The notes: generated by a model not told the origin, from the sequence alone. Shown: positions 7,468 through 17,193, numbered from the stretch's first letter. The stretch: 64,000 bases of DNA from Prochlorococcus sp. AG-347-J22 (GCA_003279005.1 QCBY01000002.1:105208-169207), one strand, 5' to 3'. Numbers and translations are program-made.

Positions 7468-8454
7468 TTGATTCAAAAAAGTACTGATTTAATAAAATAT
7501 AGTGACCAAGGTTTGTATTGCGAACTCACAGATACTTGGATAGATCCACATAAACCAGTAAAAAGAGCTCTTATTACACATGCTCACATGGATCATTTTA
7601 CTTTTGGATGTAATGAATATATTTCCACACCTGAAACCTCTTTAATTATAAAAGAAAGAATAGGTAGTAATATAAATATTAAAACTTACGATTATGGAAA
7701 AGAATTTAAAATTAATGGTATCAAACTTTCTTTCCATCCTTCTGGACATATACTTGGTTCTAGTCAAATAAAATTTAATTTTGGAGGTGAGATCTGGTTA
7801 ATAACAGGAGATTTTAAACGTCAAATAGATGAAACTTGCCAAGAATTTGAAAAAGTAAAAACTGATTATCTTATAAGTGAATCAACTTTTGGTTTGCCTA
7901 TATTTAAATGGGAAGAAACTCAAAAAATTGCTATTGATATTTCAAAATGGGTAAATTTATCCCCTGATAGAACTTCTATACTATTTTGTTATTCCCTTGG
8001 GAAAGCTCAAAGATTATTAAATGAAATTAATAAAACAAATTTTAAAAATAAAATTTATACTCACACTAGTATTAATAAGATGAATAACTGTTATAAGAAA
8101 TTAGGAATTGATATTTTTGAAACAAATAAATTTGATAAAACACAAAATATCAATAAATTCAAAGGGAATCTAATTTTACTTCCACCATCATTGAACAGAG
8201 GATCTTTTCTTAAAAAATTTAAAAATATCCAAACTGGTTTTGCAAGTGGATGGATGTCAATAAGAGCCCTCAGAAAAAGATCTGGCTATGATAAAGGATT
8301 TGCTATTTCAGACCATGCAGATTGGGAGGCTATTTTAAAAACATTAAATGAAACAGAAGCTAAAAATGTTTTTTTCCATCATGGAGATAGTGAAGCCTTA
8401 ATTAGATATTTAAATGAAAAAAACTCAATAAATGTTCTTAAATTTGCACCTTAG
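7468..8454 (+). CDS. Ligase-associated MBL-fold DNA exonuclease
   Basis: A 328-residue metallo-beta-lactamase/beta-CASP-like protein. The metal-binding HAHMDH motif is at residues 38-43, HPSGHILGSSQI follows near 93, then TGDFKR, and the C-terminal HADW and HHGDS motifs supply further ligands. Length and order fit the 'DNA ligase-associated exonuclease' family rather than RNase J. It starts with TTG and has no strong SD. Two bases separate its stop from the ligase ATG. Expected role: nucleolytic trimming of DNA ends or crosslinked intermediates in the Lhr-ligase repair system. Confidence 0.85.
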   Translation: MIQKSTDLIKYSDQGLYCELTDTWIDPHKPVKRALITHAHMDHFTFGCNEYISTPETSLIIKERIGSNINIKTYDYGKEFKINGIKLSFHPSGHILGSSQIKFNFGGEIWLITGDFKRQIDETCQEFEKVKTDYLISESTFGLPIFKWEETQKIAIDISKWVNLSPDRTSILFCYSLGKAQRLLNEINKTNFKNKIYTHTSINKMNNCYKKLGIDIFETNKFDKTQNINKFKGNLILLPPSLNRGSFLKKFKNIQTGFASGWMSIRALRKRSGYDKGFAISDHADWEAILKTLNETEAKNVFFHHGDSEALIRYLNEKNSINVLKFAP

Positions 8455-8456
8455 AA

Positions 8457-10097
8457 ATGAGCCTAAATAAGTTTTCAGAATTATTTCTAAATTTAGATTC
8501 AAATAATAGTACAAAAAAGAAAATTGAAATTTTAAAAAATTATTTTTCTACAAATGATGATTTAGAAAATTCTTGGTCAATATATTTGCTTACTGGGAAA
8601 AAGAATAAAAGATTTATTAGTGGGCGATACCTTAAAAGTTTTTTTTCAGATATTTATGAATTTCCTTTATGGTTAATTGATACTTGTTACTTAAGAGTTG
8701 GAGATTCAGCTGAAGTGATAACTTTATTATTAAAGAGTAAAAATATTGGGAAAAATAAATTTACTCAAGATATTTCTTTAGATGAATTATTAAATAAAAT
8801 TTTGCCCGAATTAGCGGTTCTTAAAGAAGATGAAAAGAAATTGAGGGTCAAAGAAATCTGGACGAAATTACCAAAAGAAAATTTACTAATTTTTAATAAA
8901 ATTTTAACTGGTACATTTAGAGTTGGAGTATCAATTGGTTTAATAACAAAATCTATCGCGAATCTTATAAATTTAGATGAGGCAATAATTTCCCATAGAT
9001 TAATGGGTGATTTTAAGCCCTCAGAAGATTCATATAAATTTTTAATAAATAATAAAGTAGATTTAGAAGAATTAAATTACAAACCATATCCTTTTCTTCT
9101 TGCAAATACATTTGAAAAAAAAATTACAGAAGAATCAATAAATAGTTTTCAATATGAATGGAAATGGGATGGCATAAGAATTCAATTAATAAAAAGATTA
9201 GGTAAAGTTTCAATATGGACTAGAGGTCAAGATTTAATTAATAGATCATTCCCAGAATTAGTTGAGAATACTTTATTTATTAAAGATGACTTTGTAATAG
9301 ACGGTGAATTATTAGTTTGGAATTTTGCAGAGGAACTTCCTATGAATTTCTCTTTTCTTCAAAAAAGAATTAATAGAAAATCTCCCTCAAAATCAATACA
9401 AAATAAAATACCAATTATTTTTATTGCCTATGATCTTTTAGAATTAAATGGTGTGGATAAAAGAGAATTAAATTTAGAAAATCGAAGAATTAACTTAGAA
9501 AAGAATTTTCATAAATGGATAAATGAAAGTGAAAAAGATATATCTATTATTTTTAAAATTAGTAATTTATTATTTCCAAAAAATTGGGAAGAGGTTGAAA
9601 ACTTAAAAAATAAATCTAGAGAAAACGCTACAGAGGGCTTAGTTATAAAAAATAAAAATTCTACATATGCTTTAGGTCGAAAAAAAGGTATTTGGTGGAA
9701 GTATAAAGTTGATCCAATGCAACTTGATGCCGTTCTTATATATGCCAAAGGAGGAAGCGGTAAAAGAGCTGGTTTATATACTGACTATAGTTTTGCTTTA
9801 TGGAAAGATGGACAATTAATAAAATTTGCAAGTGCCTATTCTGGTTTAAATAACCAAGAGATTAAAGAGCTTGATAAATGGATTAGAAAAAATACAATTG
9901 AAAAATTTGGTCCTGTAAGGTCAGTAAAGCCAGAAATGGTTTTCGAAATATCTTTTGAAAATATACAAGTTTCAAATCGCCATAAAGCAGGAATTTCAGT
10001 AAGATTTCCAAGAATAACAAAATGGAGAAAAGACAAAAATATTAAAGATGCTGATACTTTAGAAAATGCTCAAAAATTAATGTTAAATAAATTATGA
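8457..10097 (+). CDS. ATP-dependent DNA ligase (ligase-associated operon type)
   Basis: A 546-residue ATP-dependent ligase. The N-terminal helical DNA-binding domain covers about residues 1-210. The adenylation domain follows, with the catalytic lysine in KWDGIR (Lys236) and motifs TRGQDL, DGELLVW, AYDLL, TEGLVIK and WWKYK. The OB-fold comes last, including the FEISFENIQVS...GISVRFPRI block. It ends in an ATGA overlap with the helicase. Cyanobacteria use NAD-dependent LigA for replication, so this enzyme is an accessory repair ligase; in this family it works with the flanking exonuclease and helicase. Confidence 0.9.
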   Translation: MSLNKFSELFLNLDSNNSTKKKIEILKNYFSTNDDLENSWSIYLLTGKKNKRFISGRYLKSFFSDIYEFPLWLIDTCYLRVGDSAEVITLLLKSKNIGKNKFTQDISLDELLNKILPELAVLKEDEKKLRVKEIWTKLPKENLLIFNKILTGTFRVGVSIGLITKSIANLINLDEAIISHRLMGDFKPSEDSYKFLINNKVDLEELNYKPYPFLLANTFEKKITEESINSFQYEWKWDGIRIQLIKRLGKVSIWTRGQDLINRSFPELVENTLFIKDDFVIDGELLVWNFAEELPMNFSFLQKRINRKSPSKSIQNKIPIIFIAYDLLELNGVDKRELNLENRRINLEKNFHKWINESEKDISIIFKISNLLFPKNWEEVENLKNKSRENATEGLVIKNKNSTYALGRKKGIWWKYKVDPMQLDAVLIYAKGGSGKRAGLYTDYSFALWKDGQLIKFASAYSGLNNQEIKELDKWIRKNTIEKFGPVRSVKPEMVFEISFENIQVSNRHKAGISVRFPRITKWRKDKNIKDADTLENAQKLMLNKL

Positions 10098-12568
10098 CAA
10101 TAACTGCTAATAAAACATCCTTAGAACAAATTATAAAATTCTTTGATAAAAATGACTGGAAGCCATTGCCTTTTCAAATTGAATCATGGGAAGCATATTT
10201 GAATGGGGAAAACGGAATAATACAAGTTCCTACTGGCTGCGGAAAAACATATGCAGCCTTAATGGGACCTCTTTCAAAATTAAAAGATTGCAGAAAAAAA
10301 TCCGGTCTAAACATTTTATTAATAACCCCATTAAAAGCATTGAGTAGAGATCTAAAAAATGCAATAGATTCAGCTGCAAAATATTTTGATAAAGAGATAA
10401 CTGTTGGTATTAGAAATGGAGACACTAGTCCATATGAAAAGAAAAAACAAATACTTAATCCTCCAAATATTCTTATAACAACTCCAGAATCCCTTTCTCT
10501 TTTATTGTCCAACAAAGAATCTAAGAATATTTTTAGGAATTTATTTTCAATTATTATTGATGAATGGCATGAGTTAATGGGCAGTAAAAGGGGTAATCAA
10601 TGCGAATTATGTTTAAGTTGGCTAAGAGGAAATAAAAAAGAATTACAAATTTGGGCAATGTCTGCCACTATTGGCAATATTGAAGAAGCCGCCAGAGCAA
10701 TTATTGGTATTAATGCAAATACCCCAAAAATAATTAGTACAAATATTCAAAAAGAAATTGAAATAACAAGTGTTTTACCAGAAGAAGAAACAACCTTCCC
10801 ATGGGGTGGCCATTTAGGTATTAGAAGCTATTCTTCACTTTTAAAAATCTTAGACAAAAATAAAAGTACCTTATTATTCACTAATACAAGAAATCAATCT
10901 GAAAGATGGTACCAATGTCTTAAATTCTGCCTACCAGAAATGCAAGAAAAAATTGCTTTACATCATGGGTCATTAGATAAAGATGAGAGGAAGATAGTTG
11001 AGGATGGAGTTAAAAATGGATTAATAAAATGGGTGGTTTGTACAAGCTCTTTAGATTTAGGAATTGACTTTCAACCTGTCGATCAAATTGTTCAAATTGG
11101 CAGTGCAAAAAATCTAGCTAGACTTATCCAAAGAGCCGGGAGAAGTGCTCATAGACCTGGAGGAAAGTCAAACATAATTTTCATGCCTACAAACGCATTA
11201 GAATTATTCGAAATAAGTGCAATGAGAAGAATAATAAAAACTGGAATATCTGAGAAAATTAACCTTCCTGAATTATCTTTTGATGTCCTTCTTCAGCATC
11301 TTGTAAGTTTAGCTTGTGGACCAGGTTTTAATCCCATTATTGAAAAAGAAAGGATTAAAAATTGTTGGAGTTATAGAAATCTAAATGATAAAGATTGGGA
11401 TTGGTGTATTGAATTTTTAGAGTATGGAGGAAAGTGTTTAAAAGCATATCCAAAATATAAAAAAATAGAAAGAGAAAAATTAAAAGGAGATCAAGATAAC
11501 TTTAATTATTTTGTAAAAAATAAATCTTTAGTAAGGATTCATAAATTTAATATTGGAACTATAACAAGCGATAAATTTATTAATGTAAAATATATAAAGG
11601 GTAAATCATTAGGAAATTTAGAAGAAAATTTTGCTACAAAATTAAAATTAGGTGATACTTTTTACTTTGCGGGTAAAATGCTCCAGTTCGTAAAAATAAG
11701 AGATATGACACTATATGTAAAAAAATCTTCAAAAAAAAGTTCTCTAATCCCAGCCTGGGTGGGAGGCCAAATGGCTATATCTGATCTTCTTAGTGATAGT
11801 TTGAGGAAAGAAATAGATATTTGTAAGGACTTAGATCGTAGCTTTGAATATATAAATAAAGAATTAAATTCACTTCTTCCAATTTTAAAAAAACAGAGAT
11901 CCATTTCTGATATACCTAAAAGTAATCAACTACTTATTGAAATATATAAAACTAAAGATTTAACGAATCTTTTTGTTTTTACACTAGATGGGAAATTTGT
12001 TAATGAAGGAATTGCTTTTTTATGGGCTTCAAGACTTGTAAAGAAAAAACAATCAACTTTTAGCATCACTGCAAATGATTTTGGATTTAGCTTAACAACT
12101 TCAGAAGACTATGACTTTTCAATAATTGAAGAAGAATTTTCTTATTTAGTAGAATCTAAAAATTTAGAAGAAGACTTAGAAAATGCGATTAATTTTTCAG
12201 AATTAACAAAAAGACGATTTAAAAATATTGCTCAAATTAGCGGATTAGTTAATCAAAACAATCCAACTAAAACAAAAAGCTCATCTCAACTACAAATAAG
12301 TTCAAGTCTCTTTTATGACGTATTTAAAAAATATGAAAAAGATCACTTGTTAATCAAACAAGCGCACGATGAAGTAAAAGAATATCAATTAGAAAATAAA
12401 CGAATAACGAATTCACTAAAAAGATTATCTAATTTAAAAATGATATTAAATAGAACTGAAACACCAAGTCCATTTGCTTTCCCTTTATTAGTTGAAAGAC
12501 TTAAAAACACATTAAGCAATGAATCAATAGAAAAAAGAGTTGAAAAACTAATCAAGAAATATAATTGA
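10094..12568 (+). CDS. Lhr-type ligase-associated DEXH-box helicase
   Basis: An 824-residue superfamily 2 helicase: Walker A PTGCGKT (residues 46-52), TPLKALSRD (Ia), TTPESL (Ib), DEWH (156-159), SATIGN (III), the C-terminal helicase core with TSSLDLGID (V) and QRAGRSAHRPGG (VI), then the winged-helix and Lhr-specific C-terminal domains. The length matches the short 'ligase-associated DEXH helicase' family rather than full-length Lhr (about 1,500). Its start overlaps the ligase stop (ATGA), and pdeM follows after 3 bases. It is presumably a 3'-5' translocase that prepares DNA or RNA:DNA structures for the exonuclease and ligase. Confidence 0.9.
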   Translation: MTITANKTSLEQIIKFFDKNDWKPLPFQIESWEAYLNGENGIIQVPTGCGKTYAALMGPLSKLKDCRKKSGLNILLITPLKALSRDLKNAIDSAAKYFDKEITVGIRNGDTSPYEKKKQILNPPNILITTPESLSLLLSNKESKNIFRNLFSIIIDEWHELMGSKRGNQCELCLSWLRGNKKELQIWAMSATIGNIEEAARAIIGINANTPKIISTNIQKEIEITSVLPEEETTFPWGGHLGIRSYSSLLKILDKNKSTLLFTNTRNQSERWYQCLKFCLPEMQEKIALHHGSLDKDERKIVEDGVKNGLIKWVVCTSSLDLGIDFQPVDQIVQIGSAKNLARLIQRAGRSAHRPGGKSNIIFMPTNALELFEISAMRRIIKTGISEKINLPELSFDVLLQHLVSLACGPGFNPIIEKERIKNCWSYRNLNDKDWDWCIEFLEYGGKCLKAYPKYKKIEREKLKGDQDNFNYFVKNKSLVRIHKFNIGTITSDKFINVKYIKGKSLGNLEENFATKLKLGDTFYFAGKMLQFVKIRDMTLYVKKSSKKSSLIPAWVGGQMAISDLLSDSLRKEIDICKDLDRSFEYINKELNSLLPILKKQRSISDIPKSNQLLIEIYKTKDLTNLFVFTLDGKFVNEGIAFLWASRLVKKKQSTFSITANDFGFSLTTSEDYDFSIIEEEFSYLVESKNLEEDLENAINFSELTKRRFKNIAQISGLVNQNNPTKTKSSSQLQISSSLFYDVFKKYEKDHLLIKQAHDEVKEYQLENKRITNSLKRLSNLKMILNRTETPSPFAFPLLVERLKNTLSNESIEKRVEKLIKKYN

Positions 12569-12571
12569 TAA

Positions 12572-13216
12572 ATGCAAAAAAATTCTTCTATTTTTAATTG
12601 GGGTAATTCATCTCTTGAAATGCTTCCTTCGAGAGGATTATTTATACCTCAAACTAGAGAACTATTAATATGCGATATTCATCTTGGTAAAGGAGAGTAT
12701 TTTCAGAAAAATGGGATCCCTCTTACTAATAATTCAGATGAAGAAAACTTATTAAGAATAAAAAAAATCGTAAAAAAAAATAATCCTTATAAATTAATTA
12801 TTCTTGGGGACTTATTTCATAGTAAATATTCAATAAGTGAATCTTTAAAAAGTAAAGTAGAACTTCTTGCTGAAACACTTAAAATTAAAATTGAATTGAT
12901 AGTTGGGAATCATGATGTAGGATGCAAAGTCAAAAATATTAGCTTTCTCCATTTTAAAAGATCTAAAAATTTTATCTTCACTCACGAGCCAATAGGAAAA
13001 TTTGAAGATGATATTTTAAATATCTGTGGACATTATCACCCAAAAATATATTTAAAGGATTCAAAGGATAAATTGTCTTTTAGATGTTTTGCTTTAGATG
13101 AAAAAAAACATATATTTTATCTTCCTGCTTTTGGAGATCTTACTGGAGGTTATCCTTGCAAAAATTCATTTAAGAAATGGGCCATTATTTCTGAAAAAGA
13201 GATAATAAAAATATAA
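12572..13216 (+). CDS. Ligase-associated metallophosphoesterase PdeM-like
   Basis: A 214-residue calcineurin-like phosphoesterase: DIHLGKGEYFQKNGIPL (residues 35-51) carries the first metal ligands and the signature of the ligase-associated family, then LGDLFHSK, GNHD (near 110), THEP and CGHYHPK. In other bacteria PdeM-type genes accompany Lhr-exonuclease-ligase sets and are proposed DNA-damage endonucleases. It is the last gene of the operon. No clear hairpin terminator follows, only AT-rich DNA. Confidence 0.85.
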   Translation: MQKNSSIFNWGNSSLEMLPSRGLFIPQTRELLICDIHLGKGEYFQKNGIPLTNNSDEENLLRIKKIVKKNNPYKLIILGDLFHSKYSISESLKSKVELLAETLKIKIELIVGNHDVGCKVKNISFLHFKRSKNFIFTHEPIGKFEDDILNICGHYHPKIYLKDSKDKLSFRCFALDEKKHIFYLPAFGDLTGGYPCKNSFKKWAIISEKEIIKI

Positions 13217-13423
13217 AAATCAATAATCCTCTAAATATGAATTATTAAATTTAACCTTTGCAAATATATTTTTATACCTAAAGATCTCATAAGATTTATT
13301 AATTTTATAAGATATATTTTTAATTATTTATAAAAATAAATTTTCTATTAAAAATTAAAAAATTATCAACCTTTCTTTCGCTTAAAAAATACGTTATAAA
13401 AAAATTAGACTTTACTTCTCGTA

Positions 13424-13732
13424 ATGAAAAAATTAATAACTATTTTAATATTTCAAGTTCTTTTAGTTCCTTTTGTGTTGAATGCTAATGAAAACTTTTC
13501 TGTTGAGATAGAGGCTTTAAAACTAGTAATGGAACAATATGAAAAATATATAGGTGTTGAGTCTGAAACTGAGATGGAACTAAATAATAAAAAGCCCAGT
13601 TATATGGCTTTTAAACAAGATGAATGTAATGCTACTGTTAAAGTTACTGAAAAAACAGGTCTAGAAATTGTTGGGACTGAATCCTTTGATGTGAACGTTT
13701 GCAAGAAAGAAGTATACAAAGTTATAAATTAA
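13424..13732 (+). CDS. Small exported protein, unknown
   Basis: A 102-residue protein with a signal peptide (MKKLITILIFQVLLVPFVLNANE, cleavage near ALN/NAN). The mature part, about 80 residues, is acidic with two cysteines (DECNAT and NVCKK), probably a disulfide. It is separated by about 200 bases from the repair operon and so has its own promoter. No family recognised. Confidence 0.62.
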   Translation: MKKLITILIFQVLLVPFVLNANENFSVEIEALKLVMEQYEKYIGVESETEMELNNKKPSYMAFKQDECNATVKVTEKTGLEIVGTESFDVNVCKKEVYKVIN

Positions 13733-13747
13733 CCTTAGAAGAATATA

Positions 13748-13860
13748 TATAATCAAAAGTTATTTTAAATAAATTAAAGAGGTCTTTTACATAAAGAAGG
13801 TTAGACCTCGAGACCTAACAGAAAACTTTGGAACGGGTTCTGTTAATTTCATTTATAACC
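13748..13860 (+). other. Hairpin-rich element, possible small RNA
   Basis: A TATAAT hexamer (13748-13753) is followed by an unusually GC-rich stretch with overlapping inverted repeats: GAGGTCT/AGACCTC (13779-13785 with 13803-13809), GTTAG/CTAAC, and AACAGAA/TTCTGTT (13817-13823 with 13838-13844). The first pair can compete with the second for the same bases, as in a switch or attenuator. It lies downstream of the exported-protein gene, with no ORF. Whether it is a 3'UTR structure, a small RNA, or a minus-strand element cannot be decided from sequence. Confidence 0.4.
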
Positions 13861-13919
13861 AAATAACAATGTACAGATGTAATAAAAAGTACAATTATTA
13901 AAATGTCTCTAAATACTAA

Positions 13920-14069
13920 CTATTTATTTTTTTGGGAAACTTTCTGTAATTCTTCTCTAGATAAAAGCGCTTCAATTTGAGCGAGAACTTTCTGAAGTTC
14001 TTCTGTCTTGGTTAAAGAGGCCTCAGCGACTTCTCTTAACTTTTCTAATTGCTCTTGAGTTTTATTCAT
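13920..14069 (-). CDS. Small coiled-coil protein
   Basis: A 49-residue ORF absent from the track: MNKTQEQLEKLREVAEASLTK... with heptad-like Leu/Val spacing throughout, so a short parallel or antiparallel coiled coil is likely. No cysteine or membrane segment. The regular helical pattern with sensible codon composition supports a genuine gene. Function unknown. Confidence 0.55.
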   Translation of the reverse strand: MNKTQEQLEKLREVAEASLTKTEELQKVLAQIEALLSREELQKVSQKNK

Positions 14070-14079
14070 AGTTAATTAG

Positions 14080-14235
14080 TTAGAAATACATCACTTGAAA
14101 TGATGGTTTTAAAACAAATTTTTTACTCACACATAAACTTATCATCACTCTATTTTTTATAAAGTCAAATAAATTTTCTTTATTTAATGTTTTGTGAGGA
14201 CTTCCAATTAAAACTTCATTATTTAAAAAAATCAT
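14080..14235 (-). CDS. Possible small protein
   Basis: A 51-residue ORF (MIFLNNEVLIGSPHKTLNK...) ending 10 bases before the coiled-coil gene on the same strand. Mixed composition and one cysteine; no recognisable domain. It may be a real gene in a small-protein operon or a chance ORF. Confidence 0.32.
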   Translation of the reverse strand: MIFLNNEVLIGSPHKTLNKENLFDFIKNRVMISLCVSKKFVLKPSFQVMYF

Positions 14236-14271
14236 AGAAATTATCCTTTAACAAAAAAAATTTATTCTGAG

Positions 14272-14361
14272 TTATGAGGTAAAAACCGGAAGACCAACAG
14301 TTGCAGTGGTAATTAACGCTCCTGCAAAGATTAAGAAAGGAAGATAAGGGAAATTTTTCAA
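14272..14361 (-). CDS. 29-residue single-span membrane peptide
   Basis: The ORF starts at TTG and encodes MKNFPYLPFLIFAGALITTATVGLPVFTS, one hydrophobic helix with a Pro-containing N-terminus. Bases here are visibly more GC-rich than the flanks, which suggests selection. It resembles tiny photosynthetic-complex subunits in design, but I cannot match it to a named one. No in-frame ATG or GTG lies upstream. Confidence 0.42.
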   Translation of the reverse strand: MKNFPYLPFLIFAGALITTATVGLPVFTS

Positions 14362-14469
14362 ATTAAACTTTTCTAATTCGAGATTTACTATATAGGTATT
14401 TATACTGTTTGTCTACCCCTGGATCTAATTAAAAATCTGTATTTTGCTTAAAAATGTAAAAAATGATAG

Positions 14470-15279
14470 TTATCCGAATTTTCCTGAAATGTATTCTTGA
14501 GTAGTTTTTTCTTTAGGAGAACTAAAAATTTTCTTTGTAGAATCAAATTCCGCAAGATATCCCACCTTACCTCCATCACCATCTTTGTATTCTACTGCAT
14601 TAAAGAATGCTGTCATATCACTAACTCTTAGAGCCTGCTGCATATTGTGAGTCACAATTATTATTGTATAATTCTTCTTAAGTGCATGCATAGTCTCCTC
14701 TATTTTTAAAGTTGAAATAGGGTCTAATGCCGAACAAGGCTCGTCCATAAGTATTATTTCAGGTTCAATTGCGATGGTTCGAGCAATACATAATCTTTGT
14801 TGTTGTCCCCCAGATAATGAGTAACCACTATCATTTAATTTATCCTTACATTCATCCCATAAAGCAGCTTTTCTTAATGAACTTTCAACTAATTCATCCA
14901 TATTTCCTGTAAAACCATTGATTCTTGCTCCAAATGCAATATTTTCATAGATAGATTTAGGGAAAGGATTAGGTTGTTGAAAAACCATACCAATTCTTCT
15001 TCTTACTTCAACTGGATCTACTCTTTTGTCATAAATATCAGTTCCATCAAAGAGGACCGTCCCTCTCAATGAACAATTAGGAATTAAATCGTTCATCCTA
15101 TTTAAAGATCTAAGAACAGTAGATTTTCCGCATCCAGAAGGTCCAATCAGAGAAGTTATATCTCCTTTCTTGAAATTACAAAAAATATTTTTTACAGCTT
15201 CAAATTTTCCATAACTAATAGAAACATCCTCAAGAGATAAAATGTTTTTCCTTTGCAACTTTTTAGTATTTTTAATCAT
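14470..15279 (-). CDS. pstB: Phosphate ABC transporter ATP-binding protein PstB
   Basis: A 269-residue ABC ATPase: Walker [10 protein letters not shown] (residues 46-54), Q-loop [12 protein letters not shown], signature LSGGQQQRL, Walker [14 protein letters not shown]-loop VTHNMQQ. The NPFPKSI and SALDPIST blocks are typical of PstB. It powers high-affinity phosphate import with PstA, PstC and a periplasmic PstS. It starts 1 base after pstA and is last in pstC-pstA-pstB. No phoU or pstS is adjacent. Confidence 0.96.
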   Translation of the reverse strand: MIKNTKKLQRKNILSLEDVSISYGKFEAVKNIFCNFKKGDITSLIGPSGCGKSTVLRSLNRMNDLIPNCSLRGTVLFDGTDIYDKRVDPVEVRRRIGMVFQQPNPFPKSIYENIAFGARINGFTGNMDELVESSLRKAALWDECKDKLNDSGYSLSGGQQQRLCIARTIAIEPEIILMDEPCSALDPISTLKIEETMHALKKNYTIIIVTHNMQQALRVSDMTAFFNAVEYKDGDGGKVGYLAEFDSTKKIFSSPKEKTTQEYISGKFG

Positions 15280-15280
15280 T

Positions 15281-16174
15281 TCATACCCTCTTAGTCTTCT
15301 CAGTAAATGCCGCTAAGATCCTTGAAAATATATTTACTGATAGTATCGATAAAACAAGAATAAAGGAAGCTGCCCAGGCTAATTTATTCTGCGCATCGTA
15401 TGGTTCTAGAGCAAAGTTGTATATCAATACAGCCAAAGAACCCATCTCATAAAACAAGTCGTCAAAGCCTGTTATGTAGTAGTAAGAGAATAAAGCCGTA
15501 AATATCAAAGGTGCTGTTTCACCTGCAGCTCTTGCGATTCCAAGTACAACGCCAGTAGCAATAGACCTAAAGGCAGAAGGCAAAGTAACTTTCAATATGG
15601 TTGTATACATACTTGCTCCAACACCAAGAGACGCATATCTTAATTCGTCAGGAACTAACTTTAAACCTTCGTCAGTGGTCTTAATCACAGTAGGCAACAT
15701 CAATATTGAAAGTGCCATACCTCCTGCCAAGCCACTATACATACTTCCGAATAAAATCTTTGTTGAAACTATTAAGGCATAAATAAATACACCTGCAATT
15801 ATTGAAGGGACTCCCGCCAGAACATTTACCCCGAATCTGATAAATCTTGAAAAAGCACCGCCTTTAGAATATTCCGCCAGATATATACCACCGCCAACAC
15901 CTACTGGTATTGCAATAATTGAAGCGATGGTTGTTATTATTAATGTCCCGATCAATGCAGGATTAATACCTCCTGCATCTAAATCATCTCCAGGAGGATT
16001 TGGTTCTAAAGTGAATAATTCTGGTGTAATTTGAGATCCACCCTTAATAAGAATATAAGTCACCAGAAAAATTAAAGGCAGTATTGCTATCAATGCACAA
16101 ATTGCTGATAAAGAAGTAAAGAATTTATCTCCTATATTTCTTGATAATCTTTTCTGGTAATAGAGTGAATTCAT
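15281..16174 (-). CDS. pstA: Phosphate ABC transporter permease PstA
   Basis: A 297-residue inner-membrane permease with six predicted spans. The EAA-type cytosolic loop is [46 protein letters not shown], with the RAAGETAPL end typical of PstA. It forms the translocation channel with PstC. Six bases separate it from pstC, so it is cotranscribed. Confidence 0.95.
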   Translation of the reverse strand: MNSLYYQKRLSRNIGDKFFTSLSAICALIAILPLIFLVTYILIKGGSQITPELFTLEPNPPGDDLDAGGINPALIGTLIITTIASIIAIPVGVGGGIYLAEYSKGGAFSRFIRFGVNVLAGVPSIIAGVFIYALIVSTKILFGSMYSGLAGGMALSILMLPTVIKTTDEGLKLVPDELRYASLGVGASMYTTILKVTLPSAFRSIATGVVLGIARAAGETAPLIFTALFSYYYITGFDDLFYEMGSLAVLIYNFALEPYDAQNKLAWAASFILVLSILSVNIFSRILAAFTEKTKRV

Positions 16175-16180
16175 AATTAT

Positions 16181-17128
16181 CTAATATTTGAGACTAAATT
16201 TCTTAACTATCCATTGAGCAAAGATATTGACCACTAAAGATAGGATCATCAGTACAAAAGCCGCATAAAAAAGTGATGAAACCTGACTTCCATCAGCTTC
16301 ACCAAACTGGTTTGCAAGCATGGAGGAAATAGTATATCCAGGAGATAATAGAGACCAACTAAATGCATTAGAATTACCAATAATCATTGTGACAGCCATA
16401 GTTTCTCCCATTGCCCTGCCTAAAGCCAATAGAACACCTGCCATAATTCCTGATAATGCTGCCGGCAAAATTACTGAAAATATTGTTTTCCATCTACTTG
16501 CTCCAATTCCATAAGCTGCATTTCTTAACTTTTTGGGAACCTGATTAAGAGAATCTCTAGCAATGGAAGTCACTATTGGCAAAAGCATTACTACTAGAAT
16601 CAATATTGCTAACAAAGAATTCCTGCCTATAGGTTCTGTACTGAATAAAGGTATCCAACCAAAGAAATTATGTAAAAAGACAAAAAAAGCTCTAAAAAAA
16701 GGTTCCATTACAAATATTGCCCAAAGTCCCAATACAACTGATGGAATTGCTGCTAATAATTCAACAAAAGAACCTACTATTTCTCTAAAAACTTTCGGTA
16801 CAAAGTCCTCAGTAATAAATATTGCGGTTCCAACTCCTAGAGGGATAGTTATTAATAACGAAAGAAATGAAGTTACCAATGTGCCATAAATTGCGGTAAA
16901 AGCTCCGTATTCATCTTTTACTGGATTCCATTCTGAGGTTACTAGAAACTTCAATCCGTACCTTGAAAAGGATTCAAATGACTGAAAAAAGACTACTAAA
17001 ATTATTCCTAAAAGTATTATTGCTACGAAACTAGACAAGACTAGGGCAGTATTCTTGAAGATAATATCTATATTTTTTTCGATACCGAATCTTTTACGAT
17101 TCTTGAAAAGAGTTAATTTCTTTTCCAT
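16181..17128 (-). CDS. pstC: Phosphate ABC transporter permease PstC
   Basis: A 315-residue permease with six predicted spans and the PstC loop (LRNAAYGIGASRWKTIFSVILPAALSGIMAGVLLALGRAMGETMAVTMIIGN). First gene of the operon. A repeat like the cyanobacterial Pho box lies 36-65 bases upstream of the ATG, so phosphate-stress control by a PhoB/SphR-type regulator is likely. pstS is not beside it, as in other high-light Prochlorococcus. Confidence 0.95.
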   Translation of the reverse strand: MEKKLTLFKNRKRFGIEKNIDIIFKNTALVLSSFVAIILLGIILVVFFQSFESFSRYGLKFLVTSEWNPVKDEYGAFTAIYGTLVTSFLSLLITIPLGVGTAIFITEDFVPKVFREIVGSFVELLAAIPSVVLGLWAIFVMEPFFRAFFVFLHNFFGWIPLFSTEPIGRNSLLAILILVVMLLPIVTSIARDSLNQVPKKLRNAAYGIGASRWKTIFSVILPAALSGIMAGVLLALGRAMGETMAVTMIIGNSNAFSWSLLSPGYTISSMLANQFGEADGSQVSSLFYAAFVLMILSLVVNIFAQWIVKKFSLKY

Positions 17129-17163
17129 TAAAAAAAGAATATCTCTATAAATCTACTACTAAA

Positions 17164-17193
17164 TGATGTAAAAGACTTTAAGAAGGGTTAAAG
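17164..17193 (-). promoter_or_regulatory. Pho-box-like direct repeats upstream of pstC
   Basis: On the minus strand the sequence reads CTTTAACCCTT then CTTAAAGTCTT then TTACATCA: units resembling CTTAACCT repeated with an 11-base period (8-base half-sites, 3-base spacers). This is the arrangement known for PhoB/SphR boxes in cyanobacteria. It sits 36-65 bases ahead of the pstC ATG. The match is imperfect in the third unit. Confidence 0.6.

Noticed and set aside
9509-9748. 79-residue minus-strand ORF in the ligase gene
   Set aside because: Shadow of a conserved ligase region; no independent signal.
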